From Desulfobacterales bacterium (lineage in GTDB: Bacteria; Desulfobacterota; Desulfobacteria; Desulfobacterales; QNYZ01), in contig JAOZUU010000192.1 of NCBI GenBank assembly GCA_029938515.1, forward strand, positions 1 through 5,793: a DNA stretch of 5,793 nt, given 5' to 3'. The position numbers and the translations under genes were made by a program. The notes below the pieces were generated by a model that had not been told where the DNA came from, searched no databases, and was given only the letters and a program-made list of their open reading frames with translations. Shown piece by piece: positions 1 through 5,793 of the stretch; the stretch's first letter is position 1, and the number at the start of each line of letters is the position of its first letter.

Positions 1-896
1 ATGCTTTTGACTTTGAAGATATGGTGAGAGCTGCCCGTGTCAAGACCGGCTGTGGGGCTGTTGACGTAAATGGTGACTGTATTGCCAGTGGCGGCAGGAG
101 ACTGATCCGGGGAGATTTTGACCCTGATGACTTTGATTCCTCGGGTAATTATTCCGGTGCGGATAAAGCCATGCCGATGGTTGCAGTTACCTATGCAAAA
201 GATGGGCTTTCCCTGGAGGGATGGGACTATTATGCCGATGATTTTGTCAATACCATCTATCTTTACGGACAATACAATTTTAAACCAACAAGCGAACTGG
301 CCCTGAAAATAGCAGGGCAGTATGCCAACCAGCAGGATGTGGATGGCCATGTTGCCGGAAATGTAGATACCTGGTTTTATGGTCTGAAATTTCTGGCCTA
401 CTATGAGGGGCTGACATTTGCTACGGCTTATAACGAGGTTTCATATAATGAAAATTCGTATGACGGCGGCACCATATTCGTACGCTGGGGCACACCGCAG
501 ATGTTTAACTCGTATGAGGTTCAGGACTCGGAACTCGCGGGAACAAAATCAATCGGTGTCGGCCTGCAGTATGATTTTGGCCTGAAGGGGATTCTGCCTG
601 GTGTTTTAATGCGTGTACGCTATGCGGATTATAATCTTCCAGACAGCATTTCACAGGCTGATGCAAGACAGGACAGAACTGAAGCAACCTTTGATATTCG
701 CTACTCTTTCAAAAAAACCACGGGCTTTGGCCTTTTTAACGAGATAGATGGCTTAAGTATTCTGTTCAGGGTTGCATACAACAATTACAGAACCGATTAT
801 GATTTTGCTGCTTATAAAGCTGCACATGGTTATGAGTATGAAAGCGTAACCGATGACTTCTTTGATTACCGTTTATATCTGGATTATAAGTTTTAA
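1..896 (+). CDS. Outer-membrane beta-barrel porin, probably OprD-like (3' part)
   Basis: The reading frame is open from base 3, so the gene starts upstream of the window; 297 C-terminal residues are visible and the internal Met at base 21 is not taken as the start. The protein is a run of short amphipathic segments rich in Tyr, Phe, Gly, Asp and Asn (for example LYGQYNF, GVGLQYDFGLKG, MRVRYADYNL, DIRYSF, ILFRVAYNNY), as expected of transmembrane beta-strands and turns. It ends RLYLDYKF, with the terminal Phe typical of barrel proteins inserted by the BAM machinery. The spacing of the strands and the ending resemble the OprD-type porins of about 400-450 residues, so roughly a quarter to a third would be missing; this family call is from pattern memory. 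Such porins let small hydrophilic solutes through the outer membrane. Two cysteines lie nine residues apart near the visible start (TGCGAVDVNGDC), probably in a loop. The gene is convergent with the deacetylase and overlaps it by 4 bp. It is probably unrelated in function to the minus-strand operon. Confidence 0.8.
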   Translation, partial: AFDFEDMVRAARVKTGCGAVDVNGDCIASGGRRLIRGDFDPDDFDSSGNYSGADKAMPMVAVTYAKDGLSLEGWDYYADDFVNTIYLYGQYNFKPTSELALKIAGQYANQQDVDGHVAGNVDTWFYGLKFLAYYEGLTFATAYNEVSYNENSYDGGTIFVRWGTPQMFNSYEVQDSELAGTKSIGVGLQYDFGLKGILPGVLMRVRYADYNLPDSISQADARQDRTEATFDIRYSFKKTTGFGLFNEIDGLSILFRVAYNNYRTDYDFAAYKAAHGYEYESVTDDFFDYRLYLDYKF

Positions 897-1708
897 TCCA
901 TGGCGGATGGATTCGTGCCGGCAATCATAACCGGTTTTTCAATTACTTCAGACAGAGGCTGAATAGATAGCCCGATATCTTTTATCCCCCTGAGGATATT
1001 TTCGACTTCGTTAACCCATTCAGGTAAAAGGGAATCAGGCTTTGGCGTTACATCATGCAAAAGAATAATGTCATCCGGTCGAACCTGGCTCAAAATTTTT
1101 TTTGCAAGATTACCGATTCTTTTATTGCCCCCGTCAAAAGCACGACAACTGAAGTTAACGGTGACCATACCCGAACGCTTTAAGGCTTTTCGAAGTCCGG
1201 GTGCGGTTATGCCGGCGGGTGGCCGGAAGGTCAAGGCGATGACGCCCAATTGTTTCAGGACAGACTGGGTGGCCTCGATATCGTTCCTGATGGTTTTTGT
1301 ACTTTTTAGCAGAAGTAATGCATCATGCCGGTACGAATGATTCCCAATGGAATGCCCCTGGGATAATATCTCCCTGATCAATTCAGGATGAGCGGCGGCT
1401 TTTTCTCCGACAACAAAAAAAGTGGCAACGGCACCATACTCTTTTAGTAATCGAAGCAATTCGGGCGTCGTTTTCGGATTGGGTCCATCATCAAAGGTCA
1501 ACGCAACGGCCTGCTTGCCGGAAGATCCACGACTGATAACCGGAAGGTAAAAACTGATGCGGGGAAAGAAGGGGGCTGCGACACACATCACCAGAAAGAT
1601 AGCCAGCGGGAACACAGCTAAGCGGAAATCTATAAAGCCCAGTGGCAACGCCGTTATAATAGCTCCGATCCCTATGCGTTCGCTATTGGATAACGGCAAC
1701 CGTTTCAA
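893..1708 (-). CDS. Membrane-anchored polysaccharide deacetylase (NodB homology domain)
   Basis: This 271-residue protein belongs to the carbohydrate esterase 4/NodB family, metal-dependent enzymes that remove N- or O-acetyl (sometimes formyl) groups from glycans. The motifs appear in order: TFDDGP (71-76, catalytic base and metal Asp), NHSYRHD (123-129, metal His pair), RPPAG (162-166), a motif-4 region around FSCRAFDGG (186-194) and LLHD (216-219, catalytic His). Motif 4 keeps an Asp but lacks the Trp usual there. Residues 12-48 are hydrophobic, broken by Asp27 and Arg29. One long anchor would put the enzyme in the periplasm, while two short helices would leave it cytoplasmic like ArnD, so location is unresolved. 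The start is TTG at 1708: AGG sits 7 bases upstream, no ATG, GTG or other TTG exists between the preceding stop and this codon, and the next Met (41) is inside the membrane segment. It is the last gene of the operon, 33 bp after the exporter gene and in the same frame. Its substrate is not evident. Confidence 0.9.
   Translation of the reverse strand: MKRLPLSNSERIGIGAIITALPLGFIDFRLAVFPLAIFLVMCVAAPFFPRISFYLPVISRGSSGKQAVALTFDDGPNPKTTPELLRLLKEYGAVATFFVVGEKAAAHPELIREILSQGHSIGNHSYRHDALLLLKSTKTIRNDIEATQSVLKQLGVIALTFRPPAGITAPGLRKALKRSGMVTVNFSCRAFDGGNKRIGNLAKKILSQVRPDDIILLHDVTPKPDSLLPEWVNEVENILRGIKDIGLSIQPLSEVIEKPVMIAGTNPSAMD
917..939 (+). terminator. Weak intrinsic terminator candidate for the porin gene
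   Basis: About 20 bases after the porin stop, CCGG (918-921) can pair with CCGG (931-934) across a 9-base loop. A flanking G-U pair is possible, and five T follow at 935-939. The position and T-tract fit an intrinsic terminator, but the stem is only 4-5 pairs and the site lies inside the coding sequence of the opposing deacetylase. It may be chance. Confidence 0.22.
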
Positions 1709-1718
1709 GTTATTACCT
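1706..1718 (-). promoter_or_regulatory. Ribosome binding site and TTG start of the deacetylase
   Basis: On the minus strand AGG (1718-1716) is followed by seven bases and then TTG (1708-1706). This is the only initiation-like arrangement in the 33 bp between the exporter stop and the deacetylase, so it decides the start. An unusual start codon with a modest Shine-Dalgarno suggests lower or coupled expression. Confidence 0.6.
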
Positions 1719-1741
1719 GGATTGAGGGATTTTTTACGAAG

Positions 1742-2407
1742 CTATGTGCCAAGATCATCCTCCCCGGGATCAGCCGACCGTCCCCTTGTTACCCTTCCGG
1801 AAAACCAGAAAAGTTCCTGGTGGGCCCCCGACGGTTTTATAAATTCAATCGTAAATCCGGCCTGTATCATCATGGATTCCAACTGTGCCAACGTTCGATA
1901 ATGAAAAGGCACCTGGTGGAGCCGGAGTTTTAAATTCTCCAGCCACCACAACCATGGGAATGTTCGTTTCGGCTTAACAGCGACTCGGAGGACCAGATGC
2001 CCTTGATCTTTCATCTGCTCTCGCAATCTTTGCAGCGCCTGCTTTAACTCTCCATCATCGAGATAATGGACCATGTCCAGCATAAACGCCAAATCGGCGG
2101 GACGGCGAACAACCGGAATATCCGGGGCTGATCCGGTTGTGATTTTACCTCTGTTCCCAATGGCCCGGGCCGCGACCCTAACCCGATTTCGCGATGGTTC
2201 GATGCCGTACAGAAACGCCCTGGGAAATCGTTCCAGCAACCAGCTTGCCGGAACACCGTATCCACTGCCTACATCGATAATCGTCCGGACTCCCGTTTCC
2301 GGTTTTAAAATCTCTTTCATTTCCAAAAACATGGGATCAAATCGCATTTTGAAACGCGCAAAAAGCCTGGGGTAAGCCTCCATGTGCCTGTATCTGTTCA
2401 GCACTCT
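1742..2407 (-). other. Class I SAM-dependent methyltransferase domain of the exporter fusion
   Basis: Residues 815-1035 of the fusion form a complete Rossmann-type methyltransferase. Motif I is IIDVGSGYG (857-865), which binds SAM. The next strand ends in the acidic residue of LYGIEPS (Glu884), expected to hold the ribose hydroxyls. FMLDMVHYLDD (922-932) corresponds to motif IV, and LVLRVAV (988-994) to a later core strand. The last stretch, with HYRTLAQLESMM and AGFTIEFI, looks like the end of many small-molecule methyltransferases. An even number of helices precedes it, so it should face the cytoplasm where SAM is available. The substrate is unknown; methylation of the exported molecule or its precursor is inference. 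Confidence 0.85.
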
Positions 2408-4849
2408 CTCCGCCTGGCTTCCACTACCGGGTTTTATTTCCCCCCGGCTGCTCTGGATATACTCCAGCAAAGGCGGCAGGATCAGAAACGCCCCCAGGAG
2501 AGAATAACCGATTCCCAGGAGAGAGGTCAGGCCGGCGCTTCTCAGCAGTGAGTGCTGTGCCGAGCACAAAACACCGAACCCGATGAGAGTCGACGCCGAG
2601 GCCATGAATACCGCCATGCGAATCAGGCTGAACAGCGGGTGCTTGACGACACCGTAGCGCTGGTAGGACCGGACGAAAAAAAGCGAATAATCAATACCCA
2701 TCCCCAACACGACAATGGCAAGCATCAGACCGGGAATATCGATGGGGTGCCCGATTATTTTCAGGGTGCCCAGGGTACTGATCAAGGCAAAAAGCACCGG
2801 CAGCAGGGCCGCCAGGGTCAGCTTTATATCCAAAAAGAAAAAAGCCAGAAGAACCACGACACTAAGTGCTACAAGAATAAGCAGTTTTAAAAACGTATCG
2901 AAGAGCAGGGCGCCGAGTCTTTCCGAAAAGTAGGCTGGATCGAATAACTTGCCTGAGGACGCGTATTCGTTACGAAAATGGGCGGCATCGTAAGCCGGTC
3001 CGGGAACAAGCGTGGAAACCTGGAGCCATTTTGAGTCAGCGGGGTTTTGGGAAATACCCAGAAAGCCGAAATACGCCGCCGGTATCCCGATGCTCCGGGG
3101 AACGTAGGACGCCGCGCTTAACACGTCAAAAAAAGGGTTAAACGCATCAGCTGTAAATCCAAGCGAAGCGCCCGTGTCTGTCATGACACGCTTGATTTTC
3201 CCAATTTTCTCAATGTCCCAGAAATTTTTCCAGGCCGTTAAATTACTTTGCCTGCGCTGGTGGCCGGGAAACAGCGCCGAGGGGACAAACCCCGTGGACA
3301 ATACCCCGATTGAAATATCCCGATCCAGCCTGTCCAGAATTTCATCTCCCTGGTCCTGCAAATCCTGGACGCTTTGGCCTTCTACCATCAGATAGACCTT
3401 GTCAAAAACGTTTCCCCACACACGGGTTATTATTTTTTCGGCTGACCGGGTTTCAGCACTGACAGTGTTCATGGACTGCATGCTCACGTCAAATACCGGT
3501 TTCGCAAAAAAAGCCATGACCGCTGCAAAGCCGATGGCGGCCCAGGCCCCTTTTCGGCCCGCACCTGCCAGGACATCCACTAGCGGTTGTATCGGCAGAA
3601 AACGCCGGTGGCCGAAGGGCAATGCAGTGAAAACCCTTGGGAAGATCAAATGGACAAACAAAAATGACAACCCGATTCCCAAGGCGGCGAACTGGCCCAG
3701 CTGTACAAATACCGGGAATCCACTGAAAGATAAAATCCCGAAAGCGCCCACACTGGTCAGCATGGCCAACAGCCCGATTGCCCATACTTCCTCGGAAGCC
3801 TCCTTGCCGCTGGTTTCACCGGATCTGTCTAGAAAAAGCAGATAGGCAATACCGTGATCCACGGTAATGGAAATAATGGCCCCGCCAAAGCCCAGCACCA
3901 TGATGGAAATGGACGGATGAAAAAGTGAATAGACAAAAAATGCAAGCATGGTTCCGGCCACGGCCGGCAGAAACGAAAACAGCCCGATCAGAGGCCGGGG
4001 AAACGCAAACACCAGCAGGATGGCAATCCCCACGGTTGCGAACAGCATCGCGAAAGTCACATCTTTTCGGATAATCTCTTCGTTATCCAGGGCGGCCCGA
4101 TAGGCACCCAGCGGGGTCAGGTCGACACGGTAGCCCCTTTCGCCGTAGTCTCTTTGCAGCTCTGATGAGAGATGCCTAATCAAAGCGGTTATCTTGCGGG
4201 CAGAATTCGTATCCGTGCCGGAAGACAGCGGTTGAGCGGTGAGCAGCAAATGCCTGCCGTCGATGGATAAGATGTTTCCCTGATAAATCCGTGTATTTCC
4301 CGATGGAACGAGGGAGGCAAGCCTGGAAAGCACAATTTCCCGGAAGTTCAGGGGGTCATTTGAGATAAATTCCGCCTGCCCGATGCTTTCAATACTCAAC
4401 AGAGCGGTGTGGGCTTCTTTCAGCCGCCGGCTGATTTCCACCGGTTCAAGCAGGGGCTGGATATAAGTTTTCAGCTCTTTGCCGGTAAAAAATATCGGCA
4501 TGTTCGCCAATATATAATTCAACAGGTCAGGTATGAGCTTCTGGAACTCATCCATGCCGACATCTTTGAACAATCCGCTCTCTTTGAACCGCTTCTCAAC
4601 CCGTTGGGCGCACTCAACCAGAGCATCCGGATCATTACGATCAAGGGCAATGTCAACAATAATCCGGGCCTGCAGGGGATGATTGCGAAATATATAAGCA
4701 CTGTCGGAAATAACCGGATCATTCGTCGGCATGGCACCGATAATGTCGGTGTCAATATCCACCCGATAAACGGCAAACCCGAACAAAGCCGTCACCACCA
4801 GAAATACCACCAGCAGAAAGGGCCAGTTAATTGCTCTGTCTGTCTTCAT
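1742..4849 (-). CDS. RND/MMPL-family exporter fused to a C-terminal SAM-dependent methyltransferase
   Basis: This 1035-residue inner-membrane protein has two parts. Residues 1-798 have the duplicated RND/MMPL plan: TM1 (8-28), a large periplasmic domain (about 30-262), TM2-6 (266-284, 287-310, 313-340, 355-377, 380-407), TM7 (435-453), a second periplasmic domain (about 454-650), and TM8-12 (653-673, 675-700, 706-728, 742-762, 772-798). TM4 carries TVDHGIAYLLF (329-339) and TM10 carries GMGIDYSLFFV (716-726), the equivalent helices in which this family has proton-relay Asp residues. It resembles the predicted exporters of COG4258, which export lipids, polyenes or glycolipids using the proton gradient. 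After a Gly/Ser linker (about 799-814) comes a methyltransferase domain. I chose ATG at 4849, 1 bp after the glycosyltransferase TAA, because the protein then begins MKTDRAINWPFLLV, a short charged N-terminus leading into TM1. A longer start at 4957 adds 36 Trp/Ser/Cys-rich residues out of frame within the upstream gene. No strong Shine-Dalgarno is seen (AGGGA is about 15 bases away), so translation is probably coupled. Cargo is unknown. Confidence 0.9.
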   Translation of the reverse strand: MKTDRAINWPFLLVVFLVVTALFGFAVYRVDIDTDIIGAMPTNDPVISDSAYIFRNHPLQARIIVDIALDRNDPDALVECAQRVEKRFKESGLFKDVGMDEFQKLIPDLLNYILANMPIFFTGKELKTYIQPLLEPVEISRRLKEAHTALLSIESIGQAEFISNDPLNFREIVLSRLASLVPSGNTRIYQGNILSIDGRHLLLTAQPLSSGTDTNSARKITALIRHLSSELQRDYGERGYRVDLTPLGAYRAALDNEEIIRKDVTFAMLFATVGIAILLVFAFPRPLIGLFSFLPAVAGTMLAFFVYSLFHPSISIMVLGFGGAIISITVDHGIAYLLFLDRSGETSGKEASEEVWAIGLLAMLTSVGAFGILSFSGFPVFVQLGQFAALGIGLSFLFVHLIFPRVFTALPFGHRRFLPIQPLVDVLAGAGRKGAWAAIGFAAVMAFFAKPVFDVSMQSMNTVSAETRSAEKIITRVWGNVFDKVYLMVEGQSVQDLQDQGDEILDRLDRDISIGVLSTGFVPSALFPGHQRRQSNLTAWKNFWDIEKIGKIKRVMTDTGASLGFTADAFNPFFDVLSAASYVPRSIGIPAAYFGFLGISQNPADSKWLQVSTLVPGPAYDAAHFRNEYASSGKLFDPAYFSERLGALLFDTFLKLLILVALSVVVLLAFFFLDIKLTLAALLPVLFALISTLGTLKIIGHPIDIPGLMLAIVVLGMGIDYSLFFVRSYQRYGVVKHPLFSLIRMAVFMASASTLIGFGVLCSAQHSLLRSAGLTSLLGIGYSLLGAFLILPPLLEYIQSSRGEIKPGSGSQAERVLNRYRHMEAYPRLFARFKMRFDPMFLEMKEILKPETGVRTIIDVGSGYGVPASWLLERFPRAFLYGIEPSRNRVRVAARAIGNRGKITTGSAPDIPVVRRPADLAFMLDMVHYLDDGELKQALQRLREQMKDQGHLVLRVAVKPKRTFPWLWWLENLKLRLHQVPFHYRTLAQLESMMIQAGFTIEFIKPSGAHQELFWFSGRVTRGRSADPGEDDLGT

Positions 4850-4850
4850 T

Positions 4851-5591
4851 TTACGGCAATGAGTTCCCTGGATGCCAGACCACAAGCAACAGGATGACCA
4901 GGAAGACCAACGCATGAATCGCAATGACCACCAGTCGGTGTCGATAATACCATTCATTCATCTTTTGAATTCGTTTGAGCCCGCCGCAGTATCTACGAAA
5001 ACGGTCAAGATTCAGAGAGTGAATATTGTCGGTTGAGGCATCGCTCTGAAATGCAAAGGCAGGATAGGCGGCATAGGATTCATCTGCCAGCGACTTCAGC
5101 AACACATCATAAGGAACATGTCGCCACGGCAGGTCAATCATTGTTTCGGCGATCCTGCGGTGGATGATGTAGGCATGGGCCAGGCTCCGGTATTTCACTT
5201 TCAGGACCGAATCGTTTTCGGTCGGTTGACTGTTGGCAACCAGACAACCCAAAAAAAAGATCTTCCATTCCTGATGGGTGGCAAGAAAATCAATACAATT
5301 GGAAAGCGTGTGCCGATTGTATCGGTCAAAAACAACATCATCTTCAAAAATCAGCATCATCCGGGCGCCGGCTTCAAGGCCTTTTTTCATGCAGCTGATA
5401 TGGGATTCATATATTCCCTGCTCACGATCCACCGGGTGTTTGCCGACGATCAAGAACTCCACCTGATCCCCCAGGCCGACCTTGCGAAACTGCAACTTGG
5501 CTTTACCACGCCGGTCCTTGCGTTCATCGATTGAAATGCAGTAGATTTTATCGAAACAGGCCCAGAGATTGGATGTGAATTCTGATTCCAT
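4851..5591 (-). CDS. Glycosyltransferase family 25-like protein with C-terminal membrane anchor
   Basis: With the start at 5591 the protein has 246 residues. It shows features of family 25 (LOS/LPS galactosyltransferase-like) enzymes, which transfer a sugar from a nucleotide donor to a lipid or glycan. These are an N-terminal strand with a basic tail, KIYCISIDERKDRR (15-28); GIYESHISCMKKGLEAG (59-75), matching the conserved G...S..S...A segment; and an acidic metal-binding motif IFEDDVVF (81-88). HAYIIHRR (139-146) and PYDVLL (160-165) sit where the family has AYli...A and D...D motifs. A hydrophobic helix at 219-239 after a basic stretch (RIQKMNEWYYRHR) would anchor the enzyme to the inner membrane with the catalytic part in the cytoplasm; such a tail is not usual for the family. 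I favour the Met at 5591 because GGA lies six bases upstream. Met at 5621 adds ten residues and is the earliest possible ATG, since an in-frame TGA lies two codons before it. It is first in the operon, 1 bp before the exporter gene. Confidence 0.82.
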   Translation of the reverse strand: MESEFTSNLWACFDKIYCISIDERKDRRGKAKLQFRKVGLGDQVEFLIVGKHPVDREQGIYESHISCMKKGLEAGARMMLIFEDDVVFDRYNRHTLSNCIDFLATHQEWKIFFLGCLVANSQPTENDSVLKVKYRSLAHAYIIHRRIAETMIDLPWRHVPYDVLLKSLADESYAAYPAFAFQSDASTDNIHSLNLDRFRRYCGGLKRIQKMNEWYYRHRLVVIAIHALVFLVILLLVVWHPGNSLP

Positions 5592-5600
5592 CTTTTTTCC
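5592..5600 (-). promoter_or_regulatory. Purine-rich ribosome binding site for the glycosyltransferase
   Basis: On the minus strand GGAAAAAAG lies directly before the ATG at 5591, leaving six bases between GGA and the start. The competing ATG at 5621 has only GTGA three bases upstream, which is too close. This favours the downstream start, though the Shine-Dalgarno is short. Confidence 0.4.
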
Positions 5601-5640
5601 GCATTGAGGGCGGTTTTCCATAAATCACAATGAACAGGCG

Positions 5641-5664
5641 GTGTTCTGGCCGAACGCAAAACAC
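5641..5664. repeat. Inverted repeat in the operon leader
   Basis: GTGTTCT (5641-5647) and AAAACAC (5658-5664) are inverted copies matching at six of seven positions, with five outer pairs unbroken and ten bases between the arms. The site lies just downstream of, and touches, the proposed -10. It could be a repressor operator or a small leader hairpin. An arm of seven can occur by chance. Confidence 0.3.
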
Positions 5665-5691
5665 CATAACAGATCAGTATATCCCCATCAA
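5663..5691 (-). promoter_or_regulatory. Possible sigma-70-type promoter of the leftward operon
   Basis: Reading leftward, TTGATG (5691-5686) and TATGGT (5668-5663) are separated by exactly 17 bases. Each matches the consensus -35 or -10 hexamer at four of six positions. Transcription would start about 35-40 bases before the first ATG. A better -10-like TATACT lies within the spacer but has only a poor partner (TGTAAA). The call rests on spacing and position alone. Confidence 0.25.
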
Positions 5692-5710
5692 CCGGGCATT
5701 TACATTGATC

Positions 5711-5734
5711 CAGGTTAACGTCACGGTTACCCTG
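5711..5734. promoter_or_regulatory. 24-bp dyad upstream of the operon, possible operator
   Basis: CAGGTTAAC (5711-5719) and GTTACCCTG (5726-5734) are inverted copies matching at eight of nine positions around a 6-base centre. The dyad lies about 20 bases upstream of the proposed -35, where an activator would bind, and there is no gene here for it to terminate. No T-tract follows on either strand, which argues against a terminator. No known regulator is recognised from the sequence. Confidence 0.4.
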
Positions 5735-5793
5735 AAACCCTATGATTAGCCACAACCCACACGGACTTACACAGACTATTCTTTTAAAAACAG

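Larger units (their letters stand above)
5622..5793. other. Non-coding region upstream of the leftward operon
   Basis: No convincing gene starts or ends in these 172 bases, and no tRNA or riboswitch is recognised. The region contains the weak promoter candidate, the two inverted repeats, and a pyrimidine/A-rich end near 5780-5790. A neighbouring gene beyond the right edge could share it as a control region. Confidence 0.6.

Noticed and set aside
3399..3845. Plus-strand open frame of 148 codons antisense to the exporter
   Set aside because: Low-complexity Ala/Pro/Lys/Thr composition with no domain; it mirrors the coding of the exporter membrane region on the opposite strand.
4409..4897. Plus-strand open frame of 162 codons antisense to the exporter start
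   Set aside because: No recognisable motif, and it runs across the boundary of two well-supported minus-strand genes. It is a shadow of their coding bias.
4850..4957. N-terminal extension of the exporter from the ATG at 4957
   Set aside because: The 36 extra residues are Trp/Ser/Cys-rich, overlap the glycosyltransferase membrane helix in another frame, and put an odd segment before a well-formed short cytoplasmic N-terminus at 4849.
893..5621. Assignment as an aryl-polyene or xanthomonadin gene cluster
   Set aside because: Only the exporter type and a methyltransferase fit. The diagnostic ketosynthases, dehydratase, acyl carrier protein and ligase are not in the window.
5675..5705. TATACT as the operon -10 box
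   Set aside because: The hexamer is good, but 17 bases upstream gives only TGTAAA as -35. It is mentioned as an alternative but is no better supported overall.
5450..5755. Minus-strand open frame of 101 codons overlapping the glycosyltransferase start
   Set aside because: It runs out of frame with the glycosyltransferase and shows no domain. The overlapping half is a frame shadow, and the upstream half lies in DNA with regulatory-looking dyads.
1..5793. Mobile elements, CRISPR arrays, tRNA or rRNA genes
   Set aside because: No transposase, integrase, direct-repeat array, tRNA-like cloverleaf or rRNA sequence was recognised on reading both strands.

Overview
The window looks chromosomal and comes from a Gram-negative bacterium. 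It carries the end of an outer-membrane beta-barrel porin and a set of inner-membrane and envelope genes. The mix of an OprD-like porin, a COG4258-type exporter and roughly 45-52% GC would fit a deltaproteobacterial (Desulfobacterota-like) genome. That placement is inference and nothing in the window proves it.

Layout: bases 1-896 (+) hold the 3' part of a porin gene cut by the left edge. The remaining genes face it on the minus strand and read leftward in this order: a family-25-like glycosyltransferase with a C-terminal membrane helix (5591-4851); a very large RND/MMPL-type exporter with a SAM-dependent methyltransferase fused to its C-terminus (4849-1742); and a membrane-anchored NodB-type polysaccharide deacetylase (1708-893). 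The gaps are 1 bp and 33 bp, so the three almost certainly form one operon. The last operon gene and the porin converge and share a TTAA that supplies both stop codons. Bases 5622-5793 contain no gene. They hold two inverted repeats and a weak promoter candidate, and are the likely control region of the operon.

Together the operon encodes a glycosyl transfer step, a methylation step, a 12-helix exporter and a deacetylase. This suggests synthesis, tailoring and export of a glycosylated lipid or envelope glycan. Similar exporters occur in aryl-polyene/xanthomonadin-type and other lipid-export loci, but no ketosynthase, acyl carrier protein or acyltransferase is visible here, so the cargo is unknown. 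The most notable points are the exporter-methyltransferase fusion and the arrangement at its end: its amber stop is followed, in the same reading frame and without another stop, by the deacetylase, whose only plausible start is TTG.
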